Positions 38,204-47,907 of a stretch of DNA of 64,000 bases are shown one piece after another. The stretch is from Lacrimispora celerecrescens. GTDB lineage: Bacteria; Bacillota; Clostridia; Lachnospirales; Lachnospiraceae. Under the pieces are notes generated by a model. That model searched no databases. It was not told the origin of the DNA and worked only from the letters and a program-made list of their open reading frames with translations. Made by a program: the position numbers and the translations under genes. Every line of letters starts with the position of its first letter. Position 1 is the stretch's first letter. The DNA lies in assembly GCF_000732605.1 (NCBI RefSeq), contig NZ_JPME01000018.1:1-64000 (forward strand), given 5' to 3'.

Positions 38204-38689
38204 CTAATTTTTGCAGCCATTTTCGGTAACAATGGCACTCAATGTTGCGCCACCGATAACAGGGCTTACATTAAACGTAACTACAACCAGATAGGTGCAG
38301 CAGTCATTCATACAGGTGGCGCAATCACATACATTGAAGTTAAAAGTATCAGACACCGTTGTAGCAGCTGATCTGGAATAAACATATATCCCACTAACCG
38401 GAATGAGGGCCACCTGATCTGAACATTCTTTAAAGATTTGAAATCTGTAGCTGCCTGTTACTCCTGAAACAATATTCGCAGTAAATGAAAGCAGAATACA
38501 AGGATGCTCAAATTCTGAGGTATTAATCTGTAATGTAGTAATTGTACGCGTTATATCTACTCCAGTTAAATTGGGAAATGAAACATATCCTGGACTTCCG
38601 CATCTTAATACAGTTGCGTTTAATTTCTCTTGTTCTTTCTCACAACAACAGTCATCGCAATAGTATTCACATTCACAGTCATGATTCAT
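38204..38689 (-). CDS. DUF4489-domain cysteine-rich protein
   Basis: A 161-residue protein with a Cys/Asp/Glu-rich N-terminus (CECEYYCDDCCCEKEQE) and an all-beta body (TITTLQINTSEFEHPCILLSFTANI) with further cysteines in CDCATCMNDCC. The pattern matches DUF4489 proteins of spore-forming Clostridia, which are suspected surface or spore-layer components. There is no signal peptide. GGAG precedes the ATG. A strongly structured RNA segment lies just upstream. Confidence 0.7.
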   Translation of the reverse strand: MNHDCECEYYCDDCCCEKEQEKLNATVLRCGSPGYVSFPNLTGVDITRTITTLQINTSEFEHPCILLSFTANIVSGVTGSYRFQIFKECSDQVALIPVSGIYVYSRSAATTVSDTFNFNVCDCATCMNDCCTYLVVVTFNVSPVIGGATLSAIVTENGCKN

Positions 38690-38724
38690 ATTAAAATCTC
38701 CATTGTTTATATATTTAAGTCAAT

Positions 38725-38860
38725 CGGATATTCGCAATCCGCTATGATACTTGCTCATGCCCTATAGCTGCAGCCGAAGCTTATCAGATAGGGCTTGCCC
38801 ATGACACAAGTATGTTACCACCCACCTCTTGCCTTTCCGGCATTGAAGCGGGGATTTTTT
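38725..38860. ncRNA. Structured RNA candidate upstream of the DUF4489 gene
   Basis: Three stems follow each other. CGGAT/ATCCG has a 7-base loop (38725-38741). A long nested stem spans 38748-38812 (TACTTG/CAAGTA, CATG/CATG, GCCCTAT/ATAGGGC, AGCT/AGCT). A GC-rich hairpin at 38821-38853 is followed on the plus strand by TTTTTT, as in an intrinsic terminator. On the plus strand this would be a ~150-base sRNA; on the minus strand it would be a leader of DUF4489 or the right end of an IS200/IS605 element. I cannot assign a known family. Confidence 0.5.
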
Positions 38861-39422
38861 GATGAGGTTATATTTATAACAATTTTAATACTTTTCACCT
38901 GCATCTTATACTGTATTATAGTATGAAAATTTTAGAATTGTGAGTAGCCCAGTATAATTATACTTCTAGATGGCACTCTTGCGAATATATCAAGGCAAAA
39001 AGCCTGCTTGTCCTCATAGCTATTACTGTCTCAGTTGCTAAAATAGCGAAAAATAGGGCGATTCTGCCTAGGCAAATAACCTTGGCATTCAGAACAGTTA
39101 TTACAATAGTTTTGAAATTTCTTAATGATGCAATTTTAATGACCATCAGGCCTGGCATCTCCTTGGTATCAGGATATATCTTCAATTTTCGATGTCTAAT
39201 ATAATAAAAAACTGCTAACAATAAACCCCCTATGTACTGAGGACTTTAGTCTTAGCAGTTTTCCATTTAATATTTGGTACAAACAGTATGATAGCCCATC
39301 ACCCTCTTTAAACTACACATTTACGTTTGTGAGTCTGCTTTTGGGGTGAAAGAAATACAACCGCCTCCACATGTGCCGAGACAGTAGTTCTATACTATAT
39401 AATGAAACATATTGAAATTATA
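38861..39422. other. Region of decayed sequence and a hairpin, no clear gene
   Basis: A 12-bp stem AAAAACTGCTAA/TTAGCAGTTTT brackets 39206-39262 and may be a terminator or a repeat remnant. Between 38958 and 39221 a minus-strand open frame of 87 codons lacks a ribosome-binding site. A neighbouring frame shows a Cys-rich NYCNNCSECQGYLP stretch, so this may be a decayed transposase. A copy of the GAAAGAARTACAACCG repeat lies at 39348-39372. Confidence 0.4.
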
Positions 39423-41171
39423 TCATTGAAATTTCATCCTCTTAATACAATCTTCTAATGACTCCATCAGAACCTTTGCCTCTTCAAATTCATTCTTTTG
39501 AAGCAACTGTTGAATTCTGGTTTCTGTCTCTTTTTTCGTTTGTTCCAGCAGCAGATAATCTTTGTCGAAATGATTGGCATAAATCATCTGTCGGAATTTA
39601 CGGTTGCTCATTCTGCGCACAGTATTATCTTCTACGAAAAGTACATAGTCCATGCAATTGGCTACCGTATAATAATCATGGGATACCATAAGAATTGCAC
39701 CTTTATACTCTGAAATTGCCTGTTCTAATGCAATCTGTGCATAAACATCCAAATGACCAGTCGGTTCATCCAGCAGTAGGAAGTTGGCGTTTTCTAATGA
39801 GAGCACCGCTAATTGAAACAAATCCTTCTCTCCACCAGATAATTCACTTACTTTCTGATCAAGCGTCTCTCCTTCAAAACCATATTTTTTCAAATAGTTC
39901 TCTATATCATTTTTTGTACTAAACCCTTTTTCTTCGAAAACTTCGATCATCGTTTTCGCGTCGTCATATAGTGTACCAGTAATCTGGGAAAACATGCTAA
40001 CCTTTGCATCTTCGCTAATCCTGATCGTTTCTTTCTTATTTTCAAAGATTTCACGCAGCATTGTTGTTTTTCCGCTTCCATTATTCCCCACAATTGCTAC
40101 ATGCTCTGAAGGCTTCATCTCAAAATTCACATGCTCTAAAAGCTGCTCATCAAAAGCAACGCTATAATCCGTCAATTCCAGAATATTTTCATCTGCCACT
40201 TCGTTTTCCAGTCCAAAATAAATCTCCGGCTGTTTGATATCCACGAAAGGAGCCTTTGTTTTTCTTGCTTTCAGCCGATCCACCAAGGTCTGCCTTGCGT
40301 GTACGGCTCTTCCAAGGGATGCGTTGTCCATTTGAGTCGCTCTCGCTCTGGATTTTTGTAAGATTTTACTTTGACGGTCGATCTCAGCCTGCTCGGCAGC
40401 TGCTACTTCTTCTAAATCAATCTTCGTGGCGAGAAGTTCATAATTATACTCTGTATAGGTTCCATCAAATTCCTGAATATCCATGTTTTCCATGTGAAGA
40501 ATCTTGTTAAAGCAATGGTTTAACAAGTACCGGTTGTGCGTGATAATAAGAAGCGTTCCTTTGTGGGCATTGATCAGATTTTTTAACGCATTCAGATGTT
40601 CAAAATCCAAAAACACATCCGGTTCGTCCATGATTAAAAACCTTGGACTCAGCATCATCTCTCTGATTACCTGAACCAGCTTAAATTCTCCGCCACTAAG
40701 ACTACTGATCTTCTGTTCTTCTAACTTTTGCAGATTGGCTAGTTTTAATTGCTTCTTAATATTGATTTCGTAAGACTCTCCATCAATTGCATTCCACTCA
40801 TCTAATTCTTTTTGATACTCCTCAAAGATCTTTTCCAGATCTACAGCTGTCTCCATTTCCTTATAAAATTCAAAGAGTTTCTGCTCATGCTTTACAAACT
40901 CATCGCTAATATACTGGAACACGGTCATATCTTCTTTTGGATCTAATTGCGAAAATTGACTGACATATCCAATTCTGTCTGTGTTGTCAATTATTATTTT
41001 TCCATCGTACAGATACTCTTCGGAATGCATCAGTAAATCGAGTAACGTACTTTTTCCCGTACCGTTAGTACCAATCAATGCACAATGTACATCATCTTCT
41101 ATTGTAAATGAAACTTTTTTATATAAGTCCTTTTGCGGATACGAATAGGACAAGTTTTGAACCTTAATCAT
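39423..41171 (-). CDS. ABC-F family ATPase
   Basis: A 582-residue soluble protein with two ABC domains and no membrane part. Domain 1 has Walker A GTNGTGKST (34-42) and signature SSLSGGEFKL. The linker between domains has the basic helical SRARATQMDNASLGRAVHARQT. Domain 2 has GNNGSGKTT and SELSGGEKDL. ABC-F proteins bind ribosomes and relieve stalling, or protect from antibiotics acting at the peptidyl-transferase centre. Which of these applies is not evident. AGGAGG precedes the ATG. Confidence 0.9.
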   Translation of the reverse strand: MIKVQNLSYSYPQKDLYKKVSFTIEDDVHCALIGTNGTGKSTLLDLLMHSEEYLYDGKIIIDNTDRIGYVSQFSQLDPKEDMTVFQYISDEFVKHEQKLFEFYKEMETAVDLEKIFEEYQKELDEWNAIDGESYEINIKKQLKLANLQKLEEQKISSLSGGEFKLVQVIREMMLSPRFLIMDEPDVFLDFEHLNALKNLINAHKGTLLIITHNRYLLNHCFNKILHMENMDIQEFDGTYTEYNYELLATKIDLEEVAAAEQAEIDRQSKILQKSRARATQMDNASLGRAVHARQTLVDRLKARKTKAPFVDIKQPEIYFGLENEVADENILELTDYSVAFDEQLLEHVNFEMKPSEHVAIVGNNGSGKTTMLREIFENKKETIRISEDAKVSMFSQITGTLYDDAKTMIEVFEEKGFSTKNDIENYLKKYGFEGETLDQKVSELSGGEKDLFQLAVLSLENANFLLLDEPTGHLDVYAQIALEQAISEYKGAILMVSHDYYTVANCMDYVLFVEDNTVRRMSNRKFRQMIYANHFDKDYLLLEQTKKETETRIQQLLQKNEFEEAKVLMESLEDCIKRMKFQ

Positions 41172-41287
41172 GGTTGCCTCCTATGGCATTTATTTTAGAC
41201 ACAATTCGACGCAAACCAATTATAACATGACAGTTTCTATTTATCGAGGTCTAATTTAATGAAGGTAAAAGCTGCCAACAATAAAAC

Positions 41288-41343
41288 CCACAATATAAAA
41301 CAAGGCACAGATTTTATCTCTATCCCTTGTTTATACTATCGGC
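41288..41343. repeat. Dispersed hairpin repeat A, copy 1
   Basis: A ~56-base unit beginning CACAATATAAAACAAGG and ending CTATCGGC contains the inverted arms AAACAAGG/CCTTGTTT. A second copy is at 47626-47682. Confidence 0.6.
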
Positions 41344-41441
41344 TTTTGAGTATTTACAATAAATGTGTTGAGTGTTTATATAAGCTGAATGCCTGAAAAA
41401 CATTCCATTCAATTCAATTTCCCATTATGCATATCAGTTGG

Positions 41442-41915
41442 TTATGAATATTTATGTAATAATTCTTTAGGAATATGACAATAATCATTCGGGCACCTAT
41501 CTAATCGATCTTGATGTTCACCTGCACTTTTAATGTAATTCGTAAGTGGCATGACTTCCACTACAATTTTTTCCCTATCTGCTCTTTCTGTTATATAATT
41601 CTTGGCATCTTCCAAATGTTGAGGCACTTTACTGTATACACCTGTACGATATTTTTTTCCAACATCATTCCCTTGTTTATTCATACTGTATGGATCTATA
41701 ATCTCAAAAAAATAATCCATTAGTTGAGAAATAGTTACAATATCAGGGTCAAATTCTGTTTTTACGCATTCAGCATATCCATCATACTCGCCTTCGAGAG
41801 TATTTGAGTGACCATTTGCCCGTCCTGCTTGAGTATTAATAACACCTTTTAGTGTTTTGATAAATGCTTGTACACCCCATAAACAGCCACCTGCAAAATA
41901 TATTGTTTCAACCAT
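41442..41915 (-). CDS. msrA: Peptide methionine sulfoxide reductase A
   Basis: A 157-residue MsrA that reduces methionine-S-sulfoxide. The active-site GCLWG carries the nucleophilic cysteine with Leu in place of the usual Phe. GRANGHSNTLEGEYDGYAECVKTEFDP and YFFEIIDPYSMNKQGNDVGKKYRTGVY match the family core. ATG 41915 has AGGTG at 7 bases; an upstream GTG is less likely. It stands alone on the minus strand. Confidence 0.88.
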   Translation of the reverse strand: MVETIYFAGGCLWGVQAFIKTLKGVINTQAGRANGHSNTLEGEYDGYAECVKTEFDPDIVTISQLMDYFFEIIDPYSMNKQGNDVGKKYRTGVYSKVPQHLEDAKNYITERADREKIVVEVMPLTNYIKSAGEHQDRLDRCPNDYCHIPKELLHKYS

Positions 41916-42125
41916 AGCATTCACCTATTTTCTTTCGTCAAATATAAATAATCTATACTTCAAATTGGAATTTATTTATCTTATAGGCACTGCCTAACCA
42001 TATTTGAGGAGGTTGCCAACATCTAAAAATAACATAGGCTATTCGTAGGCAATCCCCCCATAACAGGGCTTTTGATTCCTATAAAACAACGTATTTATAA
42101 GGAAAATAATACCACTGTGTCCACA

Positions 42126-42167
42126 TTACTTGATGTGCAAATCTCTGTCTCGTTTATTGTTCCCCAT
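42126..42167 (-). pseudogene. Possible MobC-like relaxosome gene stub
   Basis: Just downstream of the helicase stop, ATG 42167 opens MGNNKRDRDLHIK and then stops. The sequence resembles, from memory, the start of plasmid mobilization MobC-like proteins (which continue FRVTEEE). Only 13 residues remain, so the assignment is weak. It may mark the border of a lost conjugative region. Confidence 0.25.
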
Positions 42168-42182
42168 AAATACAGCTTCCCT

Positions 42183-44378
42183 TTAACCGAGTGCCTCTTT
42201 TAACCCTTCAAAATCCAAATAGTCCTCAATAAATTGTTTGCGTAGTAAGTGAAAAGGAATAAACTCGTTATATTTACCGTCAATCTGTATTTTCTCAGGT
42301 AAAGGAAGTTCATATAAATCCAGATCAGATTTTATAATATCGGAAATAATATATTCCAATTCTTCTTTCGTTCCAGTAAAATTCACCTCTAAATAGACAC
42401 AAGTAATCCAAGGATGTTTACTTTTTATTTTCCTTTTCAACAACGCATAATGAAGTGTTAATAGCTGTCGTGTCCCCACCCAAGGGAACACCGCATATTT
42501 TATATCGGAAAGAGGGGTAACCAGATTTTCTAAAATATCGCTATTTCGAGCAATGTATTGTATTTCCGTTAATCGTTCACGGCACCTTTCACTCAAGTAC
42601 GGATACGACAAATCACCTTGAAGAATGCTGCGGACCTTTTTTACTAAAACAGTATGCAGCTCCGCATCGAAATCCACGTCCCAGTCAACGACTGAAATAC
42701 CTGGTACTTTTTTAACAAAAATAACCTTTGATTTTGTATTGACATCAACCGTTTCCCATGTCATGCCCGCCAATGCAAAACGAGTTCCAACAGGGTAAAT
42801 CTTATCAACAGTACCGATTGTGCGGTTTTCATCTTTAACAAGCAAATATTCCGGTGCAAGGAAAACCGTGAGAAAATGGTGACTATTTACAATCTTTTCT
42901 CCTTCTCTGCCGATCATCAAGCCCCCATGTTCTGTTCTCTGTAATTGCTCAATGTTAATAAGATGAGTCAATAACTGTTTATAATCCTCCTGGGAAATAT
43001 GGCGAAAGCAGCCCAAAGTAAGGATAGCCTGCGCAAGAGCTGCAGGGGACAGTTCACCACTGCTTTTTAAGTGGCTCATCGTTTGATGGTACAAAAGGTT
43101 ATACGCATGATGATGGGGATATATTGGTTCTATCCAATGGTCCTTTATATACAGCTCAATAATAGCAATCGTTCGGATAAACTCCCAATTGATAGGCCCC
43201 AGTGTATCAGCTGGATTGATTCGGATATCTTCAACAAAGGTAAATAGGAGTTGCGGAACCTGTCCTCGGCGTCCACATCTGCCAAGCCGCTGTGCAAAAC
43301 TGGAAACGCTAAGAGGGGCGCCGATCTGTACTGCCTGATCGAGCGAACCAATGTCAATACCTAACTCCAATGTAACAGTTGCACCTGTGACAATTTTATC
43401 ATCACTTGATTTCATTTCATCCTCCGTGTTTTCACGAAGCAACGCAGAAACATTTCCGTGATGAACCCGGTAAACATCTGGCGCCTTTTTTTGTATCGCA
43501 ATTTCACGAAGATTCGCCATAACAAGTTCGGTTTCTTCCCGGCTGTTTGTAAAGATGATAGTCTTTTTGTCAAGCGTCATCTTAAATAAATATTCATAAT
43601 GCTCACGATCACCCATATTCCCGCCTGTTACAACCTTGTTATCGCTTGCATCATTGTCAGCGATATCACGCTCATCGTGTAGGTTAACAAAACGTTCCAC
43701 ATGAAGTTTGATACGTTTCTTTCCATCTTCCGTTATAGGAGCGGCACAGTTACGGCCGGTACCTGTATTAAGCCAGTTCTGCGCGGAAGAAACATCACCC
43801 AGCGTTGCCGAAAGGCCGATACGCCTTGGATTTACGCCAGTCAGCTTTTGAAGACGTTCTAAAATGCATAACAGCTGAATGCCGCGTGCATCGCGCATAA
43901 ACTGATGTACTTCATCAATAATGATAAACCGCAAATCAGAGAACATTTGGAGACATGCGCCACGCTTATTGGTTAGAAGGCTTTCAAGTGATTCCGGGGT
44001 GATTTGGATAATCCCTTCCGGATGCTTGATTAACTCATTTTTCTTGGTTTGTGATGCGTCACCGTGCCATTTGCAAACAGGAATATGGGAATCAACAAGT
44101 AACTGCTCAAGACGTTTGAACTGATCGTTAATAAGAGCTTTCAGCGGTGAAATATATATTACGCCTACCGAACGGGAAGGTTTCTCATACAGCTCTGTAA
44201 GCACAGGCAAAAAAGCCGCTTCGGTTTTACCAGAGGCTGTGCCAGAGGAAAGCAGTAAATTGTCATCACTGCCCCAAATGACCTCGCAAGAGGCAACCTG
44301 ATTTCCACGTAATTCCTCCCATTTGTTCTGATATATGAAATCCTGTATGAAAGGAGCAAGTCTGTTAAATACATCCAT
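42183..44378 (-). CDS. DEAD/DEAH-box helicase, Lhr/BrxH-like
   Basis: A 731-residue superfamily 2 helicase. Motif I is SSGTASGKTEAAF (G46-T52 region), Ia YISPLKALINDQ, II IIDEVHQF (DEVH 155-158), III GLSATLGD, IV-V VTGATVTLELGIDIGSLD and VI QRLGRCGRRGQ. The C-terminal 250 residues resemble the extended region of Lhr-type enzymes. It starts 6 bases after the DUF2791 ATPase stop. Lhr-like helicases accompany BrxD in type 2 BREX systems, but the other BREX genes are absent here. Confidence 0.88.
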   Translation of the reverse strand: MDVFNRLAPFIQDFIYQNKWEELRGNQVASCEVIWGSDDNLLLSSGTASGKTEAAFLPVLTELYEKPSRSVGVIYISPLKALINDQFKRLEQLLVDSHIPVCKWHGDASQTKKNELIKHPEGIIQITPESLESLLTNKRGACLQMFSDLRFIIIDEVHQFMRDARGIQLLCILERLQKLTGVNPRRIGLSATLGDVSSAQNWLNTGTGRNCAAPITEDGKKRIKLHVERFVNLHDERDIADNDASDNKVVTGGNMGDREHYEYLFKMTLDKKTIIFTNSREETELVMANLREIAIQKKAPDVYRVHHGNVSALLRENTEDEMKSSDDKIVTGATVTLELGIDIGSLDQAVQIGAPLSVSSFAQRLGRCGRRGQVPQLLFTFVEDIRINPADTLGPINWEFIRTIAIIELYIKDHWIEPIYPHHHAYNLLYHQTMSHLKSSGELSPAALAQAILTLGCFRHISQEDYKQLLTHLINIEQLQRTEHGGLMIGREGEKIVNSHHFLTVFLAPEYLLVKDENRTIGTVDKIYPVGTRFALAGMTWETVDVNTKSKVIFVKKVPGISVVDWDVDFDAELHTVLVKKVRSILQGDLSYPYLSERCRERLTEIQYIARNSDILENLVTPLSDIKYAVFPWVGTRQLLTLHYALLKRKIKSKHPWITCVYLEVNFTGTKEELEYIISDIIKSDLDLYELPLPEKIQIDGKYNEFIPFHLLRKQFIEDYLDFEGLKEALG

Positions 44379-44384
44379 CTTCGT

Positions 44385-45701
44385 TTACACCTCGAAATCT
44401 AAAAAATCACTGTGTATCGTTTCATCGGACAGACCACCCTTGGCCATCTCAAAGCTGTTGCTGCCTAAAATATCAGACACACTTCTATTTGGGTTCTGAT
44501 GCAGAATATTGACAAGTTCGATGAAATCACGGATGATTTCTCTCGGAGTAATATGTGTGCCTGCACCAACACGATTATATTCCACGGTCAGAAAGTACAA
44601 TAAATCCTCATGATTCATCGTTGGTGTATAGTTGTATAGCTGTGCATGAATGTCCCGCAGCTTTTCAACGAGTACATACACCTCTTCTTGCGTAAGCATT
44701 TGCAGCCTAATAATAGGAGCGGTTAAGTCCTTCATCTCGTCAGTGGCAAAATGTCCTTCTGCAAGGCGAGACCGAAGAGCTTCATAACTGAACATACCTT
44801 TGTATTTATCTTCAATGCACTGAGGTGTACCGCCGATTAAAAATCCAATATGCTTTGCCTTGCCCTGTAACACGTCATTATACATAGTCAGAATTTTTTC
44901 ATAATTATTTTGTCTTGTGATGGAGTTTGGAATCTTATAAATATTGACAAGTTCATCAATGAAAACCAATAGCCCTTTATATCCGGCGTTTACTAAAAAA
45001 GCAGCAAATAATTTCAAAAAATCATACCATGTTTCATCCGTAACAATGAAATTAATATCCAAATCTGCCTTTGCTTCTTTACGGGATGCATATTCGCCAC
45101 GAAACCACTTCAGTACATTTGATTTCATTGCGGCATCATCTTGTTGGTAGGCTCTCCAATAAGCAGCAACTGCCTTGGCGAACTCAAAACCGTTGACCAT
45201 GCCCTCAAGAGAACCAGCTACGGCATATATCTGTTTTTCAACTAATTGATTGAACGCTTCGCCTTCTGCATCGGACTGTGCTCTTATAGACGCCTGTATA
45301 CCTGAGATCCATTTTTCCAAAATCAACGGCAGTGCGCCACCATCCGGCTTTGATTTCGTTGAAAGATTTTGAATCAGTTCTTTGTATGTTGCAAGTCCCT
45401 GCCCTTTTGTTCCCGCAAACCGTCGCTCAGGGGAAAGGTCAGCATCAACCACAGCAAAGCCTTTTGCTGTAGCATAATTGCGTATGGTTTGAAGTAGAAA
45501 GCTCTTACCGCTGCCATACTTACCAACAATAAATCGAAAAGAAGCACTTCCATCCTCAATCATTTCAATATCATGTAAAATCGCTGCGATTTCCTGTGTT
45601 CGCCCTACGGTGATGTATTCAAGTCCTATGCGGGGAACGACACCGCCCTTTAATGCATTTATAAGTATATTGGCTATCCTCAACGGCAACTTATTTTCCA
45701 T
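44385..45701 (-). CDS. BrxD-like ATPase (DUF2791 P-loop protein)
   Basis: A 438-residue ATPase. The N-terminal VGRTQEIAAILHDIEMIEDG is a DUF2791 signature; Walker A is VGKYGSGKSFLLQ (residues 59-67) and Walker B is LLVFIDELVNIY near 250. GGTPQCIEDKYKGMFSYEALRSRL is the sensor segment, as in BREX ATP-binding protein BrxD. It is flanked by a TerB-N protein gene (4 bases upstream) and the helicase (6 bases downstream), forming a tight operon. Confidence 0.85.
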   Translation of the reverse strand: MENKLPLRIANILINALKGGVVPRIGLEYITVGRTQEIAAILHDIEMIEDGSASFRFIVGKYGSGKSFLLQTIRNYATAKGFAVVDADLSPERRFAGTKGQGLATYKELIQNLSTKSKPDGGALPLILEKWISGIQASIRAQSDAEGEAFNQLVEKQIYAVAGSLEGMVNGFEFAKAVAAYWRAYQQDDAAMKSNVLKWFRGEYASRKEAKADLDINFIVTDETWYDFLKLFAAFLVNAGYKGLLVFIDELVNIYKIPNSITRQNNYEKILTMYNDVLQGKAKHIGFLIGGTPQCIEDKYKGMFSYEALRSRLAEGHFATDEMKDLTAPIIRLQMLTQEEVYVLVEKLRDIHAQLYNYTPTMNHEDLLYFLTVEYNRVGAGTHITPREIIRDFIELVNILHQNPNRSVSDILGSNSFEMAKGGLSDETIHSDFLDFEV

Positions 45702-45705
45702 TATA

Positions 45706-47400
45706 TTACACCATTTCCTTAATTTTATTTATATATTCTTCATATATAGTCAGACTATCGTCAAGTTCAAGAATGTTATCACCGATTGTGTCAATCGCCT
45801 TTTCATTAATACTGTCAGCCAACACTTCCAGCATAACTCCGTTGGCATCTGCAAAATGCTTCAGATTTGTATCCCCTTGAAGTATTAATTTAAGCGCATT
45901 CACTTCTGTTTCGCCGAGTATATGAAAAAGACTTGTCCAATTGTCTTGCATTGCTATAGGAGCGTCGGTAAAAACAGTTTGAGATATAGCAGGACTAGTC
46001 TCTGCTGTGCTTGATTCAAAATATATCATAGGTTCGATATCTGGCACGATCAGTTTTTCCTGAGTGTCATCAGCTTCAAGTCTTATTTTATGAAGAGAAG
46101 TTTCATCCACGGATACAACAATTTTCGTTGATTCTTTGTAATACTCAATCACCGCTTCGTGAATTATATTTTCAAGGGAAAGGCCCGCAGATTCAAGTTT
46201 CTTTATAAGTTCTTTGTCAACTAAATGAATATCAGCAGACAGCTTGTGTTTAAATTTTGTAACTTTTCTTAACTCGGATTCTGTTTGTTTCATAATATAG
46301 CCAATGAGTTGCCGACCGCTATTCATAGCCAGTGTGGAACTAAAAGACCAAAAGTTTTGAGAACATATATATATTTCTTTATCGGAAAACACAACTTTCT
46401 TATCCGGTCTATTAATTGCTGAATAAAACAATGCATCCTTGAAAGGCGTCCATACAGACATCTTATTCGTCGGATAAAAAATCAAATCGTCAAAAATGAT
46501 ACCTGCACTATTAAAAACAAATCTAAGTTTTTGGATTACCGTACAAAAACAATCACTGAGCTGCCCTTTTGTATCATCGGTAAAAAAAACTGATTTTCTG
46601 ATATCATACTTTGAAACATTGCAAAATAAATCAAAGTTGTCGTTCATGTCTGTTTCGTACATGAATACTTTGGCATAATGTGCTTGTAGATTGTTTTCGC
46701 GGACAAATTCCTTAAATGGCTTCAGAAGATCATAATAAATATGGTAGTCCTTTATCCACTTAATCATGTATTTATCAATCGAGGAGTCAAAACGTTTGAA
46801 AGCTCTCCAGAAAAACATTAGCTTATCAAGTCCTTCCTGAGAGTCAGCCACTCCGATATTATGAATCAGCTCGTAAATATAAACAAAGGCATATGATAAT
46901 GAAACATTTGTGACATTACCTTTTCTTACATCAGTCCGCCATGTAAAATATGTTCTGAGCTGCGCATAACTCATTTGCTGGTAATAAGGAAAATAGTTCG
47001 AAAATTCTACATAGCCATTGTAATCATCCTCGTAATCCTTCATGAAAACAGCTTGTTTATAGAATACTTTTGAATTACTAATCCGTGTTTGTTTGTTATA
47101 AAAATGAGAATTGAAATTAGAAGGAAGCTGGGTATCTCTTGCTATTTGTCTCATTTCATTAAATATCTTACGATTCTCATCAACGATAGGATTTACTACT
47201 TGCGGCTGAGGTGTAGAAAATGCCTGATTGTTGTTTGTTCCTCCGTCAATTTCAATCTCAGCAAAAACTTCGTCTTCAAAGGAAACAGGATTGACATTTT
47301 GCAGAAACTGTTTTAATTGATTTTCCTTTTCTTCAAAAAAAGAAATCTGGCCCGGTATTTTAACAGATTTATATTTCTTGTCAATTTTGTTCATACGCAT
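45706..47400 (-). CDS. TerB-N/TerB-C domain protein
   Basis: A 564-residue protein. Residues about 130-340 contain the TerB-N pattern (YFPYYQQMSYAQLRTYFTWRTD, LSYAFVYIYELIHNIG, SKVFYKQAVFMKDYEDDYNG). The last 100 residues resemble TerB-C (LGETEVNALKLIL, ANGVMLEVLADSINEKAIDTIGDNIL, YEEYINKIKEMV). TerB-type modules are linked to tellurite/phage/colicin resistance systems and to predicted DNA-processing operons. An AAGGAGG lies about 24 bases before the ATG, unusually far; no better start is visible. It heads the three-gene operon. Confidence 0.82.
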   Translation of the reverse strand: MRMNKIDKKYKSVKIPGQISFFEEKENQLKQFLQNVNPVSFEDEVFAEIEIDGGTNNNQAFSTPQPQVVNPIVDENRKIFNEMRQIARDTQLPSNFNSHFYNKQTRISNSKVFYKQAVFMKDYEDDYNGYVEFSNYFPYYQQMSYAQLRTYFTWRTDVRKGNVTNVSLSYAFVYIYELIHNIGVADSQEGLDKLMFFWRAFKRFDSSIDKYMIKWIKDYHIYYDLLKPFKEFVRENNLQAHYAKVFMYETDMNDNFDLFCNVSKYDIRKSVFFTDDTKGQLSDCFCTVIQKLRFVFNSAGIIFDDLIFYPTNKMSVWTPFKDALFYSAINRPDKKVVFSDKEIYICSQNFWSFSSTLAMNSGRQLIGYIMKQTESELRKVTKFKHKLSADIHLVDKELIKKLESAGLSLENIIHEAVIEYYKESTKIVVSVDETSLHKIRLEADDTQEKLIVPDIEPMIYFESSTAETSPAISQTVFTDAPIAMQDNWTSLFHILGETEVNALKLILQGDTNLKHFADANGVMLEVLADSINEKAIDTIGDNILELDDSLTIYEEYINKIKEMV

Positions 47401-47907
47401 TTTAATTACGAGAAATACCCGTTACCTCCTTTTTTTGATATAACTCTCTCTTAAAAGTCTATTCCTTTCAATCTTTGACTGCTGTAAACGAACTCAATTA
47501 ATTATCATCTTCATCACAATTCTTTTATTGCAGCCTATAGAGATAATATACCATATTATTATGGATAAAGCAAACAAATGTTCTTATTGTTGATTTCCTC
47601 CACACTGTGTGTTCAAAGCAACACTCACAATAGAAAACAAGGCACAGTTTATTATTCCTGTCCCTTGTTTTCTACTATCGGCTGTTTCTCAACACCATTC
47701 TCAACAGCATAAGCATTTCCATTTTCTGAATCAATAAGACTAGCCTTTGACTCTTTTTTTCTAATCATTCAACGCGGAAAATGTAAATTACCAATTTTAG
47801 AATCGATGACATCTTCCAACAGCAAAAACAGATACAATTTTAAATGGAACAGGTAAATAACCCTGTTCCAACTATATATAATCGGTACTAAATATACCAT
47901 TATGCTA
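47401..47907. other. Gap with repeat A copy 2 and a short open stretch
   Basis: Apart from the repeat, a minus-strand open frame near 47770-47660 reads MIRKKESKASLIDSENG and ends VENKGQE inside the repeat. It has no ribosome-binding site and is preceded by a stop after LEDVIDSKIGNLHFPR, so it looks like the remains of a lost gene. Nothing else was recognised. Confidence 0.35.
47626..47682. repeat. Dispersed hairpin repeat A, copy 2
   Basis: Starts CACAATAGAAAACAAGG and ends CTACTATCGGC, with arms AAACAAGG/CCTTGTTT, closely matching 41288-41343. Confidence 0.6.

Noticed and set aside
38958-39221. An 87-codon minus-strand open frame as a protein gene
   Set aside because: No ribosome-binding site and a hydrophobic, unbalanced sequence; another frame shows possible transposase remnants, so it is treated as decayed DNA.
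42183-47400. A complete BREX system
   Set aside because: Only BrxD-like and helicase genes are present; no methylase, alkaline-phosphatase-like PglZ, BrxC or Lon-like gene lies nearby.
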